The notes below the pieces were generated by a model. The model searched no databases. It saw only the letters and a program-made list of their open reading frames with translations, and was not told the DNA's origin. Below, in pieces: positions 1 to 10,920 of a stretch of DNA of 64,000 bases (positions within the stretch are counted from its first letter, which is position 1; each line of letters opens with the position of its first letter). Source of the stretch: Shewanella sp. ANA-3 (GTDB lineage Bacteria; Pseudomonadota; Gammaproteobacteria; Enterobacterales; Shewanellaceae); contig NC_008577.1 of NCBI RefSeq assembly GCF_000203935.1, positions 558,001 through 622,000 of the forward strand, written 5' to 3'. The position numbers were made by a program, and so were the translations under genes.

Positions 1-1
1 A

Positions 2-3000
2 TTGACGCCGGCGCAAAAACTCGCCCATAGCCATAGGGTGAGTATGATTTTGGAGGCGGATAGACCCTTTTGGAATCAAGTCGCTAAGTTTGCCAAGATT
101 GCGGCCATGGATCTTAATATCCAGCTCGACATCGTCTACGGCGATGGCACGCCGGAAACCTTACTCGCTCTGGGACATGAGGCGATAGATAACGCCGTTG
201 CTGGGATTATTTTTGTCCCTATCTTAGGTATGGGACAGGACCTCTTAGTGGAGGCCAAACGCAACAATATCCCCGTCGTGACCATTAACTCCGAATTTGC
301 CCAAAGCTCATTGGCCTTAAGAACCCAAAATCCTAACTGGGTTGGTAAGGTGACGATGAATAGCAGTAATCTGGGGCAAAATCTGCTCGAAAAAATGTTT
401 GAGGAGGAAGCCAGCTCCGAGCAGATGAACCTGTTGCTACTCGCGGGAAGTAAGGACAATCTCGATGTGCAAAAGCGTACCGCTGAACTCAAAAATGCCG
501 TGAGCAGGCAATTTGCCAATGCCAAATTCAAGGTCGTTAATACCGATTGGAGCGCCTCGGCGGCGCGTGCCGCTTACCTTAAGGCGATACAGCAAGATCC
601 TAATATTAATACCGTGATTGCAATGAACACCACTATGGCCATGGCGGTGACCCATGAGGCCGAAGCCGATACTTCGCGCCCTATGCCCCATATTGGTTCG
701 CTAAGTTGGAATCATCAATTGGCACAAGGGATCCAAAAGGGCACTGTCGCTGCGGGTGTCGGCGGGGTGGAGTTTCAAGGCGCCTTTGGCCTTGTGTTGC
801 TATTTGATTATTTAAACGGGGTGGATACTCGCGCTAAGGGCTTCGAGTTTCAGGTGTTGCCTTTGATCATCAGCCCCAATAACTATAACGATTACTATGA
901 GTTACTCGATTTTGACTCACTGCAACCTGACTTTTCTCGGGTGTCTCTTGCGCTAAATACGAATCTGTTTTTGGTGGATTTTCGCTTAGGCAGCTTGATC
1001 CCTAATATGGATGTTCACCGCTTTATGACTCAGCTAAGCGTGGAGGAAAGGGCCTTTATCAACAACAATCCTATCGTCAAGGTTGGGATTGATCCTCATT
1101 CCGCTCCCATTGATTTTATTGATGAAAACGGCATCCACCGTGGCATGATGGCGGATTATCTCGCCGAGATCAGCCGCGTCGTACCGCTGATCTTCCAGAC
1201 CTATAACGAAGGTTCTTGGCAGCAAGCCATCGATGAATTTAAGCGGCACGATGTGGATATGTTATCGCTGGCCTCGGCCAATGCTGGCCGTGAACAATGG
1301 ATGTTATTTACCGATGCCATCAATCAATATCCGCCTGTGATAGTCACCCATGTCGATGGAGAACATCCCAGCAGTTTAGAGCAGCTTAAGGGCAAGTCAG
1401 TCAGTGTGGTTTCGGGCGATGTGACACAAACGCAACTGCTTGAAGATTATCCTGAAATCGTCCTTATCCCCTTTGAAAATCTTGAGCAAGCGTTAATGGC
1501 GGTGAAGCAACACCAAGTCGATGCTGCCTTTGTGAATTTCCCGAGCACAGCTTACTTATTGCAATCGCCACAGTTTAATCGACTGCAAATTGTGTCTGCC
1601 AGTGACTACCGCTTTGGTATCTCTATGGGGGTGCGTAAGGATTGGCCTGAGCTACAGAGCATTTTAAATAAGGCTCTGGCTCAAATCCCCCAGGATAAAG
1701 TACGTGAAATTCAGCACCGCTGGGTAAACGTGCAATATGAACTGGGACTCAAGAAGCAGCAAGTATTTGACTGGGCGGTGCGAATTGCCGTGGCCGTCGT
1801 GCTTGTTCTGCTGATGTTTAGCTTGCGAAACAGAAGGTTAAATAAAGATATCGCACAGCGGATCCACACCGAGGAGCAGCTCAGCCTGAGTATGAATAAA
1901 TTCCAAGCCTTATTCGACTCGGCGGTCGACGCCTGTGTGATTACCGATAGGCAAGGGGTGATTATTGAATGTAACTCAGCCCTGTTATCACTACTTAAAT
2001 ATCAGCATAAACATCAGCTTATTGGTCGTCGCACTCTAGTTTATTATCCACCGCACTTGGGCGAAACCGACAGCGAGACCCTGTTCGAGCAACGTCTACA
2101 GACTGTGCTGGAGCAGGGGCAGTTGCGATTCGAAGCCGATTTTGTGACCTCAATGGCGGAAATTGTCAATGTTGAGGTCACGCTTAAGCGCATCGAGCTC
2201 AATGGCTCGCTGTTTGTATTGGGCACCTATCACGATCTGTCGGAACGAAAGCTGATGAATGCCTTGCTTGAACGCGAGCGGGATCTGCTCAAACACGTGT
2301 TAGGTAGAAGCCCGATTGGCGTTTGGATCTGTATCGAAGGCGTCTGCCGCTATGTGAACGAGCAAATTACCGAGATGACAGGGTTACAAGTGGGCCAATC
2401 CGTTTACCCGATTTTTGCGCAGCCCGATGACTACCGTTGCCATATTAGTGAATTGGATTTAAGTCAAGACAGTACCGTCTTTGAAACTCAACTATTTGAT
2501 TGCAAAGGGCAGCGCCGTGATGTGTTGTTAACGGCGTACCACACAGTGCAGGATGGCCAGAATGCTAACCTCTGCTGGGCCTTGGATATTACCGACACTA
2601 AGTCGATTCAGGATGAGCTGGCCATCGCTAAGGACGCCGCCGAGGCGGCAAACCGTGCTAAGTCTGACTTTTTAGCGAATATGTCCCATGAGATCCGCAC
2701 GCCGATGAATGCGATCCTCGGTATGTCGTATTTGGTGTTGCAGACAGAGTTAAGCAGTAAACAGCGGGATTATGTGGGCAAAGTGCATCAGGCGGCGGGC
2801 TCGCTGCTGGGTATTCTCAACGATATTTTGGATTTTTCCAAAATTGAGGCCGAGAAGATGGATATCGAATGCGCTGTGTTCGATCTCGATGATGTGCTGT
2901 CTAATTTGGCCAATGTGGTGAGTTATAAGGTCGAAGAGAAGAACATGGCGTTTATCTTCGATCTGCCGCCCGAATTGCCCCGCTACTACCATGGTGATGG

Positions 3001-4834
3001 CCTGCGCTTGGGGCAGATCCTGATCAACTACTGCAATAATGCGGTCAAATTCTCCCATAACGACAGCAATGTGGTATTGAGCTGCGAGAGTAAAGTGCAT
3101 GGTGAGCAGGTTGAGCTGACCTTCTGTGTGGAAGATTTTGGCATTGGTATTCCGGAGCAAAAACAAGGGGTTCTTTTTGGCTCCTTCGAGCAGGTGGATG
3201 CCTCTACTTCTCGGGAATATGGCGGCACAGGCTTAGGTTTAGCTATCTGTAAGCGCCTCGCTCATCTGATGGGCGGCGAGGTCTGGTGTGAGAGCGAATT
3301 AGGCGTCGGCAGTCGTTTTTATGTCAGACTCACTCTCGATTGTGCCGATACCTACGATCCTAATGCTTTGTTTGATCCCTTAGCGGGAGAAACCGCTAAG
3401 CTGATCGGTTTACACCCTAGGTTAGATAAACTGCTGACCATACATGGTGTTTCGGCAAACATGCAGGTCGAGAGTGCCGATGTGGGTACAGTGATCGCCC
3501 AACTTAAACAGTCGTCCACAAGGCAATTGCTGATCTGCGATTACAGTGCATTTGTGCCTGAATTATTGGAAGCATTGGCGGTTAATCAAGCATCGCGAAT
3601 GTTACTGATTGGTCAGCTAAGCGATCAGGACTCTCTTAGACAACTCATTGAAAATAATGACAGAGTCATATCGCAGACTAAACCGCTTACGCCGATTGCC
3701 ATAGGTAATGCGCTGTTATCCCTGCTGGGACATCAGAGTGAGGATGGCAGGCAAGTACAGCAGGATCATTCGCTGCATGCCCTTAAGACCCAACTGGCGG
3801 GCGCAGAGGTGTTGTTAGTGGAGGATAACCAGCTCAATCAAGAGTTGGCGGTGGAGCTATTACGTCAGGCGGGCATCAATGTCACTGTGGCAAATCATGG
3901 GCTTGAGGCCATTGAGAGAGTTGAGCAGCAGTACTTCGATTGCGTATTAATGGATTGCCAGATGCCTGTGCTCGATGGTTACGAGGCGACGCGTCGCATC
4001 CGCGAATTGCCCCAATTTGCCAACTTACCGATCTTGGCGATGACGGCCAATGCCATGTCCGGCGATATTGAAAAGGCACTGGCGGTGGGGATGAATGATC
4101 AGATCACTAAGCCTGTGCATGTGAAGGATCTCTACACTGTGATGGCGCGCTGGATCACACCCAAGCAGCGAAAATCAGTGCCCTTAGTATTGAAACGCTC
4201 GACCCATGCTCAGGATTTACCGCAGCTCGAGGGTTTAAGTATTCAAAATGGTTTGTCGCACTGTGATCACAACGAATCACTCTATAGCCATTTGTTGGGC
4301 TTATTTATCAACACCAGTAAGACCTTATTGGGGCAGCAGCAACGTGCCTGGCAGGAGGAAAACGCCGATGAGCTGCGCTTAAGCTTGCACACCTTAAAGG
4401 GCGTTGCCGCCAACGTCGGGGCGATGGAGATCAGCCGCCTTGCCAGTGAACTCGAGCTGCAATGCCTGACTGCGAAGCGGAGTTTTACGGTCGAGCTGCA
4501 TGAGCAGTTATTGGCGTTACAAACTGAGTTACAGTGTTTAGTCAGTGGCTTAGAGATCTGGTATCAGCAGAACAATAGCATCAAGCCGGAAGCCTCGTTC
4601 AGCGATGAAGCGCTCGCGGCCATGTGGCCGCAGTTAGAGCAAAGCCTGCTGGAATACAACACCAATGCCTTGGAGTGGGTGAATAAGCTGACCCATGCGC
4701 CGCAGTTACAGGGGGAGTCAGGCCTGCTCAAACAGTTAAAAATGGACGTTGAACTGTTTGATTTTGAACAGGCATTAGTGCGACTACTAACCCTTAAACA
4801 GGCGCAACAGGCGAGGGCGACGACATGCAGTTAA
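2..4834 (+). CDS. Hybrid sensor histidine kinase with fused periplasmic binding domains (5' partial)
   Basis: Multidomain sensor kinase. The visible N-terminus starts inside a LuxP/sugar-binding-like periplasmic domain (about residues 10-310) and has no signal peptide, so the true start lies left of the window. Next comes a family-3 solute-binding domain (about 345-575), one membrane segment (about 588-610), two PAS-like domains (about 630-870), HisKA with phospho-acceptor H896 in NMSHEIRTP, and HATPase_c (N box [10 protein letters not shown] boxes DFGIGIP and GGTGLGLAI). A receiver follows with D1318 in [11 protein letters not shown], then a C-terminal Hpt domain with H1463 in [10 protein letters not shown]. 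All modules of a His-Asp-His-Asp phosphorelay except the final receiver are in one chain. The stop overlaps the start of the next gene, which has two receivers and could be the partner. The ligand is unknown. Confidence 0.88.
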   Translation: MTPAQKLAHSHRVSMILEADRPFWNQVAKFAKIAAMDLNIQLDIVYGDGTPETLLALGHEAIDNAVAGIIFVPILGMGQDLLVEAKRNNIPVVTINSEFAQSSLALRTQNPNWVGKVTMNSSNLGQNLLEKMFEEEASSEQMNLLLLAGSKDNLDVQKRTAELKNAVSRQFANAKFKVVNTDWSASAARAAYLKAIQQDPNINTVIAMNTTMAMAVTHEAEADTSRPMPHIGSLSWNHQLAQGIQKGTVAAGVGGVEFQGAFGLVLLFDYLNGVDTRAKGFEFQVLPLIISPNNYNDYYELLDFDSLQPDFSRVSLALNTNLFLVDFRLGSLIPNMDVHRFMTQLSVEERAFINNNPIVKVGIDPHSAPIDFIDENGIHRGMMADYLAEISRVVPLIFQTYNEGSWQQAIDEFKRHDVDMLSLASANAGREQWMLFTDAINQYPPVIVTHVDGEHPSSLEQLKGKSVSVVSGDVTQTQLLEDYPEIVLIPFENLEQALMAVKQHQVDAAFVNFPSTAYLLQSPQFNRLQIVSASDYRFGISMGVRKDWPELQSILNKALAQIPQDKVREIQHRWVNVQYELGLKKQQVFDWAVRIAVAVVLVLLMFSLRNRRLNKDIAQRIHTEEQLSLSMNKFQALFDSAVDACVITDRQGVIIECNSALLSLLKYQHKHQLIGRRTLVYYPPHLGETDSETLFEQRLQTVLEQGQLRFEADFVTSMAEIVNVEVTLKRIELNGSLFVLGTYHDLSERKLMNALLERERDLLKHVLGRSPIGVWICIEGVCRYVNEQITEMTGLQVGQSVYPIFAQPDDYRCHISELDLSQDSTVFETQLFDCKGQRRDVLLTAYHTVQDGQNANLCWALDITDTKSIQDELAIAKDAAEAANRAKSDFLANMSHEIRTPMNAILGMSYLVLQTELSSKQRDYVGKVHQAAGSLLGILNDILDFSKIEAEKMDIECAVFDLDDVLSNLANVVSYKVEEKNMAFIFDLPPELPRYYHGDGLRLGQILINYCNNAVKFSHNDSNVVLSCESKVHGEQVELTFCVEDFGIGIPEQKQGVLFGSFEQVDASTSREYGGTGLGLAICKRLAHLMGGEVWCESELGVGSRFYVRLTLDCADTYDPNALFDPLAGETAKLIGLHPRLDKLLTIHGVSANMQVESADVGTVIAQLKQSSTRQLLICDYSAFVPELLEALAVNQASRMLLIGQLSDQDSLRQLIENNDRVISQTKPLTPIAIGNALLSLLGHQSEDGRQVQQDHSLHALKTQLAGAEVLLVEDNQLNQELAVELLRQAGINVTVANHGLEAIERVEQQYFDCVLMDCQMPVLDGYEATRRIRELPQFANLPILAMTANAMSGDIEKALAVGMNDQITKPVHVKDLYTVMARWITPKQRKSVPLVLKRSTHAQDLPQLEGLSIQNGLSHCDHNESLYSHLLGLFINTSKTLLGQQQRAWQEENADELRLSLHTLKGVAANVGAMEISRLASELELQCLTAKRSFTVELHEQLLALQTELQCLVSGLEIWYQQNNSIKPEASFSDEALAAMWPQLEQSLLEYNTNALEWVNKLTHAPQLQGESGLLKQLKMDVELFDFEQALVRLLTLKQAQQARATTCS

Positions 4835-6396
4835 CTCAAATGCAGTGCTTGATAGTCGAGGATATGGATGCCCTGCGTAAGATTATGGCCGAGCAGCTGC
4901 GCCAACTCGGCTTCGGTCAAGTGTTGCAAGCCGATTGTGGTCGCCAAGCCTTGGATATGTTGCAGCGAATGCATATCGATCTCCTGTTACTGGATTGGAG
5001 TATGCCGGACGGCCATGGGCAAGAGTTACTCGAGAGCCTGCGCCAGCAGGATAAATGGCAAGATTTGCCCATTATCATAGTGACCGCCAACGCCCATCGC
5101 AGTTTAGTGGAAGTGGCGATGAAATATGGGGTGTTGGATATTATCGCCAAGCCCTTTAACTCCAAAACCTTGCAGGCCAGAGTGTTACAGGCACTTACGC
5201 GTCGCCATAAGCGCACTCAAGTTACGCCATCTTCAGCGATGGCGGCCAAAATAGACGCGACGGCGACAACGGAAACTGCGCCCGCCTTGAATGTGGTGCT
5301 GGTGGTCGATGATATGCCGGACAATCTGGCCTTTATGGCGGGGCTGTTAAACGACGACTATAAGGTGCTGTTTGCCAAGGACGGTAAGGCAGGGCTAAAA
5401 ATTTGCCAGTCGGCGACGCCGCCCGATGTGGTGTTGTTAGATGTAATGATGCCCGAAATGGACGGGCATCAAGTGTTACAAGCCTTAAGAACTGAGCCGC
5501 GATCGGCCGAGATCCCGGTAATCTTTGTCAGTGCCCTCGGTGAAGTTGAGCATCATCTGCAGGGGCTAAGAGGCGGCGCAATCGACTATCTCACTAAGCC
5601 CGTGCAGCCGGAGATCTTAAAGCTCAAGCTGGCAAATGTGCTGGCGCAAGTGCAGCGTCAACGGGCATTACAGCAAGAGTGCGACGAGCTGTTGCGTCTG
5701 GCACAACTTAAAGACAATGCCGATAGCATCATAAGCCACGATCTTAAAAATCCGCTGGCGACAATAAGCGCCTTGGCGCAAAAACTCGCGCAGGATAAAA
5801 ACTTCCCTAAGGAGTGGCTGTCCAAGATCAATTTGGTCGATGAGTTGGCACTACAGTCGATTAATACCGTGAATTTAACCTCGGAGGTCCTGCGTATCGA
5901 GGCGGGGCAATATGCCTTGGATGCCGAGTGGTTTTCGGTGCATGAGATGCTAAAGCAGTTGCTACAGGCGGCGCAGGTCAACTTTCACAGCAAACAATTA
6001 GTGGCTTACTTGTCTCCTGATGAAGATCCCTGCAGTAGCTTCGATGTAATGGGCGATCCTAAATTGTGTCACCCTATGTTATTCAACCTGATTAAAAATG
6101 CCTTCGAGGCGGCGCGCCCTAAGACAAAAGTGGCAATTTCGCTATCGCGCCACGAAGGTGATGTACTGATCGCTATCGAAAACACGGGCGCCGTGCCCGC
6201 CGATATCCGTGAACAGTTTTGGGAAAAATATGTCACGCAAGGTAAGGCTGAAGGATTAGGCATTGGCACCTATGCGGCGCGCTTATTTGCTCTGGCGCAA
6301 AAGGGCGAGGCCAATCTCGTGGTGGATGATGCTAAGTTACTGACTCGAGTTGAGATCCGCTTACCCGCGGCTATCGATGCCGTGGTCGCAGAGTGA
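4825..6396 (+). CDS. Double-receiver response regulator/histidine kinase
   Basis: The protein has 523 residues. Receiver 1 carries D57 ([11 protein letters not shown]), receiver 2 carries D206 ([13 protein letters not shown]), and a dimerisation/kinase region follows with H305 in [11 protein letters not shown] and a degenerate HATPase_c domain ([24 protein letters not shown]). There are no membrane segments, so it is cytosolic. The ATG lies inside the end of the upstream sensor kinase gene (10-base overlap), which implies translational coupling and a shared phosphorelay: the Hpt of the upstream kinase is a natural donor to receiver 1. There is no DNA-binding output domain, so the output is probably phosphotransfer or protein contact. 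The pairing is inferred from overlap only. Confidence 0.85.
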   Translation: MQLTQMQCLIVEDMDALRKIMAEQLRQLGFGQVLQADCGRQALDMLQRMHIDLLLLDWSMPDGHGQELLESLRQQDKWQDLPIIIVTANAHRSLVEVAMKYGVLDIIAKPFNSKTLQARVLQALTRRHKRTQVTPSSAMAAKIDATATTETAPALNVVLVVDDMPDNLAFMAGLLNDDYKVLFAKDGKAGLKICQSATPPDVVLLDVMMPEMDGHQVLQALRTEPRSAEIPVIFVSALGEVEHHLQGLRGGAIDYLTKPVQPEILKLKLANVLAQVQRQRALQQECDELLRLAQLKDNADSIISHDLKNPLATISALAQKLAQDKNFPKEWLSKINLVDELALQSINTVNLTSEVLRIEAGQYALDAEWFSVHEMLKQLLQAAQVNFHSKQLVAYLSPDEDPCSSFDVMGDPKLCHPMLFNLIKNAFEAARPKTKVAISLSRHEGDVLIAIENTGAVPADIREQFWEKYVTQGKAEGLGIGTYAARLFALAQKGEANLVVDDAKLLTRVEIRLPAAIDAVVAE

Positions 6397-6411
6397 TAAA
6401 GACACAACAAA

Positions 6412-6435
6412 AAGGGCAAGCCTTAGCTTGCCCTT
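6412..6435. terminator. Bidirectional hairpin terminator between convergent genes
   Basis: A perfect 10-bp stem, AAGGGCAAGC/GCTTGCCCTT, with loop CTTA. It is preceded by an A-run, which becomes a T-run on the minus strand. It sits between the stop of the double-receiver gene and the stop of the S9 peptidase gene. Confidence 0.8.
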
Positions 6436-6441
6436 AGCGCG

Positions 6442-8502
6442 TTAGAGTTTACTGATATCGACGTTCAGGCTGTCTAAGTGTTTTAGAATGTCGGGGTTCA
6501 CATTCGTATCGACACGCCCGCCTAAATGCTCAGCAAAAAACTGTTCGGTGGCGACAATCGATGCCAGTTTGTTGGCACGTTTACTAAAGCCATGTCCTTC
6601 ATCTTTTGCTAGTACGTACTTAACGGGCAAAGACTTTTGATACATCTTCTTGGCGATATTATCCGACTCAATTTGGGTGACGCGTGGATCGTTCGCCCCT
6701 TGGATCAGCATCAATGGCGCCTTGATATTATCGACATAGTTAATTGGCGAGCGCTTTTCCATATCTTGCTTCTGCTCGGCAATTTGCGGATCGCCCACCG
6801 ACTCAAACCATTGGCCTAAGTAGGGGCGCCAGTAGTCGGGGAAGGAATTCATCAGCGTCACTAGGCTCGATGGCCCCACGTAAGCGATCACCGCTTGGTA
6901 CAAGTCAGGTGTAAAGGTCGCACCAGACAGTGCCGCATAACCACCGTAGGAGGCGCCGAAGATCCCTAAACGTTGTTTATCGGCAATACCTTGTTCGACT
7001 AAGTAATTGGCCCCGTCGGTGAGATCGTGCTGCATGCTGCCAATCCCCCAGTTATTGTTACCTAGGTTTAAGAATTTCTTACCAAAACCCGTCGAGGCGC
7101 GGAAGTTAGGTTGCAACACGGCATAACCACGGTTGGCATAGAACTGGGCAATCGCGTGGAAATAACCCGAGTCGAGTGTCCAAAAATCCCGTGCCCAAGG
7201 GCCGCCATGGGGCAGGATAATGGTCGGTAGCTGAGTCTGTTTACCTTTCGGTAGCGTTAAATAGGCTTGGATTTTCACCCCATCCCGCGCGGTATACACG
7301 ATAGATTGGCGTGGCGAGAGTTGATCCGCAGGAATGCTGGCTGGAATGTCCACTAATAGATGGATATCCCCAGTGGCGGCATTGTATTGATAGTCAGCGC
7401 CTGCGGCTCTGTCGCTGGCGACATGAATTTGCCACAGATTGGTTTTCTCGTTCATCTCGCCAATTGTGATTTCAACATCTTGATTAAAATGACGATTAAT
7501 CACATCCCAATGGCGGGTAAACTCGGCATCTAAGGGATAAACCCGTAAACGTCCACCGTAGTAACCAACTGCCAAGGGCTCACCCGCATCGCTAAACTGT
7601 ACCGCAAATACGTCGGCCTCGTTGTCGGGATCCCTGTGAATGGTTTCATATTTACCCGTCATCAGATCGACTTTCAGCAATTCCTGTTTATCGCGATCGC
7701 CGATATTGGCGCTGATATAGGCGAGCTTCTTATCATCGTTCACTTTTAGAATATCGATGCTCTCGCCCTTGGCACTTTGAATGATCTTGCGCCAGTTGCC
7801 GTCGATCTGTACATATAAGGCATTGGTGTTATCGAGATTACTGCTGCTGGCAATTACAGGTTGCCCCTGTTTATTAAACTTCACCTGAGTAAAGCTCAGC
7901 TCGTTCTTCAGGATTGGGGTTAACTTGCCATCGTTGATATTGAGCAGATAAATATCCATGCGGCTCGAATCGTCGTGGTTGGCTTGAACAACCAGTAAAT
8001 CAGGATTGTCTTTTACCTGCTCGAGCACGCTGTATTGCACGTCGTCCTTATGGGTTAAGCGCTGCTCTTTGGCGGTGATTTTACCCGCGTGTTCTTCAAA
8101 GCTCAGCTTGTAAATCTGGGTGTTCTCATTACCGCCTTTGTCCTTCATAAAGAATAAGTCATTGCCCTTGGCGGACCATTCGAAGGCGCGGATAGGTTCT
8201 ACCGATGTGGTCAATGGCGTGGCGCTAGCGAGGTCACTCTTATCCGCCATCAGATAGATATTGCTGGCCCCTTGGTATTCCTTTACAAAGGCGAGCCATT
8301 TGCCATCGTCGGACATTTTTAGATGGCGAATACTTTGCTCGTTAAAGAAGTTTTCGATGGGAATGAGCGGCGCCTCGGTTTGCTGCGTCGCGGCAACTTG
8401 AGGCTGTTCGTTGCGAACATCCGCCGTAGTGCAACCCGTCAGCAGCAGTGCGGCGGCAATGGCAGCACTGCATAACTGACTCGTAAATGGAAATTTTTGC
8501 AT
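6442..8502 (-). CDS. S9 family prolyl oligopeptidase-like lipoprotein peptidase
   Basis: Serine peptidase of 686 residues. The N-terminus is a lipoprotein signal with lipobox LLTGC, so the protein is probably anchored to an envelope membrane. A beta-propeller-like region covers about residues 50-420, followed by an alpha/beta-hydrolase catalytic domain. The nucleophile is in GASYGG, the acid is probably the Asp of GANDPRV, and the His is in DEGHGF. Length and arrangement match bacterial S9 acylaminoacyl/dipeptidyl peptidases, which cleave short peptides. It is a single gene, transcribed away from the DUF2975-like gene, with an AT-rich spacer of about 150 bases on its 5' side. Exact specificity cannot be told from sequence. 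Confidence 0.88.
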   Translation of the reverse strand: MQKFPFTSQLCSAAIAAALLLTGCTTADVRNEQPQVAATQQTEAPLIPIENFFNEQSIRHLKMSDDGKWLAFVKEYQGASNIYLMADKSDLASATPLTTSVEPIRAFEWSAKGNDLFFMKDKGGNENTQIYKLSFEEHAGKITAKEQRLTHKDDVQYSVLEQVKDNPDLLVVQANHDDSSRMDIYLLNINDGKLTPILKNELSFTQVKFNKQGQPVIASSSNLDNTNALYVQIDGNWRKIIQSAKGESIDILKVNDDKKLAYISANIGDRDKQELLKVDLMTGKYETIHRDPDNEADVFAVQFSDAGEPLAVGYYGGRLRVYPLDAEFTRHWDVINRHFNQDVEITIGEMNEKTNLWQIHVASDRAAGADYQYNAATGDIHLLVDIPASIPADQLSPRQSIVYTARDGVKIQAYLTLPKGKQTQLPTIILPHGGPWARDFWTLDSGYFHAIAQFYANRGYAVLQPNFRASTGFGKKFLNLGNNNWGIGSMQHDLTDGANYLVEQGIADKQRLGIFGASYGGYAALSGATFTPDLYQAVIAYVGPSSLVTLMNSFPDYWRPYLGQWFESVGDPQIAEQKQDMEKRSPINYVDNIKAPLMLIQGANDPRVTQIESDNIAKKMYQKSLPVKYVLAKDEGHGFSKRANKLASIVATEQFFAEHLGGRVDTNVNPDILKHLDSLNVDISKL

Positions 8503-8659
8503 TGTCGTAACCTTAGTTTAGGAAAATTGATATTATGCTAATACGAAGATTAATTATCGTAAAACAATAAAATTATATTTCTTTGTAATATTTTTTGTCG
8601 AAGGATTATACTGGTGCTCGTTCGCTATGAACGGCTTGGGATGATGTTTGGGTGAGTGG

Positions 8660-9178
8660 ATGAATCAAAATTTTGAAAAATTAATAAAAATCAGTGGTTT
8701 TTGTCGCTGGCTGGTGCTGTTATCTGCGGTGGCGATTATCGCCCATCTACTTTATAGCTATTGGGCCTATGATGAGATCCGCTTTAATACCAGTAATTCC
8801 CAGTTCCTCGAACTGTGGAACTTGCCGAACGCTAGCCGAAACCTGTTACTCGCCATGCTAACACCTTTATTTATCTCATTTTTAGTCGGTGTGTATTGGC
8901 TGCAACGGCTGTTATCCTGCTATCAGCGGGGGTTGTTTTTCAGTGATGAGAGCATGAAATGTTACTTGTGGCTCGTTTGGCTGAAAGCGGCCGCCTTAGT
9001 GTTTGAAATGCTACAAAACCTAGGCGTAGGCTACTATCATCAGTCATTTTTTGAGGATGGTCGCATCGAATTAGTGCTCGATTTTGGCAATATCACCACG
9101 ATTTTATTGATGTTGCTGATCGTGTATTTGCTTAAAGCCGCCCGTGATTACGAGGCGGAAAACCAAGAGTTTGTTTGA
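8660..9178 (+). CDS. DUF2975-like four-helix membrane protein
   Basis: Small inner-membrane protein of about 172 residues with four hydrophobic segments (near residues 14-34, 62-84, 104-124 and 145-163). The charged N-terminus (NQNFEKLIKISGF) and overall layout fit the DUF2975 family. An in-frame TTG lies at 8648, but the ATG at 8660 gives the usual MNQNFEK start. Its stop codon overlaps the start of a Cro/CI-type regulator. This membrane protein plus tiny regulator pairing is common in bacteria (YoaS/YozG-like), and its function is not established. Confidence 0.75.
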   Translation: MNQNFEKLIKISGFCRWLVLLSAVAIIAHLLYSYWAYDEIRFNTSNSQFLELWNLPNASRNLLLAMLTPLFISFLVGVYWLQRLLSCYQRGLFFSDESMKCYLWLVWLKAAALVFEMLQNLGVGYYHQSFFEDGRIELVLDFGNITTILLMLLIVYLLKAARDYEAENQEFV

Positions 9179-9408
9179 TTTTGAATATTATTGTTAATTT
9201 AGACGTCATGATGGCGATGCGAAAGGTGAGTTCTAAGGAGCTGGCCAAAGCGGTGGGCATTACCGAGGCTAACTTGTCCTTGCTTAAGCGGGGCAAAGTC
9301 AAAGGGGTGCGTTTTGATACCTTGGCGAGTATCTGTGAATACTTAGCCTGTCAGCCGGGGGATATTTTGGAATACCGCAAGGATGCCGAGCAAGACACGT
9401 CGGACTAA
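9175..9408 (+). CDS. Small XRE/Cro-type transcriptional regulator
   Basis: Helix-turn-helix protein of about 75 residues. The HTH spans about residues 18-45 (SKELAKAVGITEANLSLLKRG), and the C-terminus CQPGDILEYR is typical of the YozG-like regulators that accompany DUF2975 proteins. The start is either the TTG at 9175, which overlaps the upstream TGA (TTGA), or the TTG at 9181. No ATG gives a complete domain. It probably acts as an autoregulator of the pair. A strong hairpin follows the stop. Confidence 0.78.
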   Translation: MILNIIVNLDVMMAMRKVSSKELAKAVGITEANLSLLKRGKVKGVRFDTLASICEYLACQPGDILEYRKDAEQDTSD

Positions 9409-9415
9409 GGAAGAG

Positions 9416-9444
9416 GCCTAGGCTGCATGCTGTGCAGCCTAGGC
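9416..9444. terminator. Perfect 12-bp hairpin between convergent genes
   Basis: The stem is GCCTAGGCTGCA/TGCAGCCTAGGC with a 5-base loop, just after the XRE gene stop and before the stop of the convergent MazG-like gene. The following T-run is weak (GGTTTTACG). Confidence 0.65.
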
Positions 9445-9452
9445 TTGCGGTT

Positions 9453-10031
9453 TTACGCTTTTACTAACTGAGTTAAATCCGCAGGGCGGTAGTAAACTGA
9501 CTTTAATACCTTGCCTTGGCGCACGACTTTACCCGCCATTTCTACATCCTTAGCGCATTTGGCGATGATAAACTCGCCCTTTTTGCTGCCAACGATTTCA
9601 ACGCCTTGCTCGGCATAGAAGGCGATAGTCTCTGTCAGTTCCTGCTCATTGCGGCAAACTTTGCTCATGTTGCTCGAATGCACTTCATCCCAGCAGGCGA
9701 TAAAGTCGATTTCACGGTTTTTAGCTACACACAGCAGCAAGTCGATAAGGTAGCTGATCTCTAGGCGGTCATTCATTTGGGCCGCGCCTAAATGCACTAA
9801 GCGCCCCATCAATACATACACTGAATCGACAATGGCATCGGCCTGCTCGATACGGCTATCGGCTTCGGCAAGTTCGGTTAATTCTTCAATAATCAGTGAA
9901 GTATGTAGCGTGTCGGCCTTTTCATCCAAGGAGCTAGCCTCGTTGACGGCGAGGTCGAAGGTGCTGCGAAACTCACTGATATCACGGTATAAGTGGTCAT
10001 AAATGGGTTGAGTTAAACAAGTGAGTTTCAT
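9453..10031 (-). CDS. MazG/HisE-like all-alpha NTP pyrophosphohydrolase family protein
   Basis: The protein has 192 residues and no signal peptide. Residues about 45-80 hold the signature of the all-alpha NTP-PPase superfamily: an acidic helix (IIEELTELAEAD) followed by ADAIVDSVYVLMG, where the glutamates and aspartate would bind magnesium. The family removes pyrophosphate from nucleotides or, in HisE, from phosphoribosyl-ATP. The C-terminal half (about 110-192) contains KVLKSVYYRPADL, a substrate-handling segment seen in related phage and bacterial PRA-PH-like proteins. The gene stands alone, away from histidine genes, so nucleotide-pool housecleaning is more likely than histidine synthesis. 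The substrate is unknown. Confidence 0.6.
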   Translation of the reverse strand: MKLTCLTQPIYDHLYRDISEFRSTFDLAVNEASSLDEKADTLHTSLIIEELTELAEADSRIEQADAIVDSVYVLMGRLVHLGAAQMNDRLEISYLIDLLLCVAKNREIDFIACWDEVHSSNMSKVCRNEQELTETIAFYAEQGVEIVGSKKGEFIIAKCAKDVEMAGKVVRQGKVLKSVYYRPADLTQLVKA

Positions 10032-10158
10032 TGGGAAGCCTTAGTTTTTATCAATGGGTTTTACGAATAGATTTGCAAAATCGATTCATGGATAACAGCG
10101 GCAATTCTAAAGAAAGGTGGCGCAGAATACAAAGCGCGCTGGCGATAAGCTAAAAATA

Positions 10159-10185
10159 CCCGCTGCCAAATCGGGGAGCAGCGGG
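10159..10185 (-). terminator. Terminator of the minus-strand haem-lyase operon
   Basis: Read on the minus strand, the stem CCCGCTGC/GCAGCGGG with an 11-base loop is followed by TATTTTTAGC. It lies about 100 bases beyond the thioredoxin-like gene that ends the operon. Confidence 0.65.
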
Positions 10186-10286
10186 CTTCGGCAAAGATTT
10201 AGGGTGGGGTACCGAACGGAGATTTGATTCAAGCATTGGCTAAGTCAAAACCAACTTAGCCCTTTCGTAATGAGTGCCGAGTGCAA

Positions 10287-10871
10287 TTACTGGGCATATT
10301 TGGCAATAAGTTTATCTAAATAGGGCGCGACATCTTTGTCTGTCCAATCGAGATAGCCACGGACAAAACCGACCAGATTACCTTTCGCATCAAAAGCATA
10401 GGTCGCAGGCACTACGTTAGCAGGGATAATCTGCTCGATGTTTTTGTCAGGATCGAGCCAAGTGCGGTAGTTGCTAAAGCCATGCTGATTAAGAAAAGGT
10501 CGCACCTCTGTTACTTCTTCATCAATCGAGATGGGCACTATGGCGATATTCTTATTGGCATATTGCTGCTGGAGTTTTTGCAGCTCTGGGATTTCCCGTA
10601 AGCAGGGCGTGCACCAAGTTGCCCAAAGGTTTACTAAGGTCAATTTACCTTGGTATTGCTTTAGGGTGTGTGTTTGCCCGGCTTCATCGACAAACGGGAC
10701 TTCAGGCACGCCGCGGGCATGCTGCATCTCGATAAAGCCAGTCATGACTCTGGGTTTAGGGATGGGCTCACCTGTTTCATAGAGTTTGTTTTGCAGTGAA
10801 TGAGCTTGAACGGTGCAGTTCAGTAGCCATGCGGCGCAAAGGAGAGTGAGCTTGGCGATGTAAGGTTTCAT
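10287..10871 (-). CDS. TlpA/DsbE-like periplasmic thioredoxin of the sir haem-lyase operon
   Basis: The protein has 194 residues. It has a cleavable signal peptide (first ~22 residues) and a thioredoxin fold with active site WATWCTPC near residue 90. TlpA/CcmG/DsbE proteins keep the cysteines of apocytochrome haem-binding motifs reduced before haem attachment. It is the last gene of the minus-strand operon after the CcmF-like and CcmH-like genes and diverges from sirA, so a dedicated role in SirA maturation is likely. It may be the gene called sirG in Shewanella, but that name could also belong to the TPR gene, so no symbol is given. Confidence 0.82.
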   Translation of the reverse strand: MKPYIAKLTLLCAAWLLNCTVQAHSLQNKLYETGEPIPKPRVMTGFIEMQHARGVPEVPFVDEAGQTHTLKQYQGKLTLVNLWATWCTPCLREIPELQKLQQQYANKNIAIVPISIDEEVTEVRPFLNQHGFSNYRTWLDPDKNIEQIIPANVVPATYAFDAKGNLVGFVRGYLDWTDKDVAPYLDKLIAKYAQ

Positions 10872-10920
10872 GGGGTTATCCTTCTATTCAAACTGAGTAA
10901 TCGGGGCTGTGGTTTAAGGG

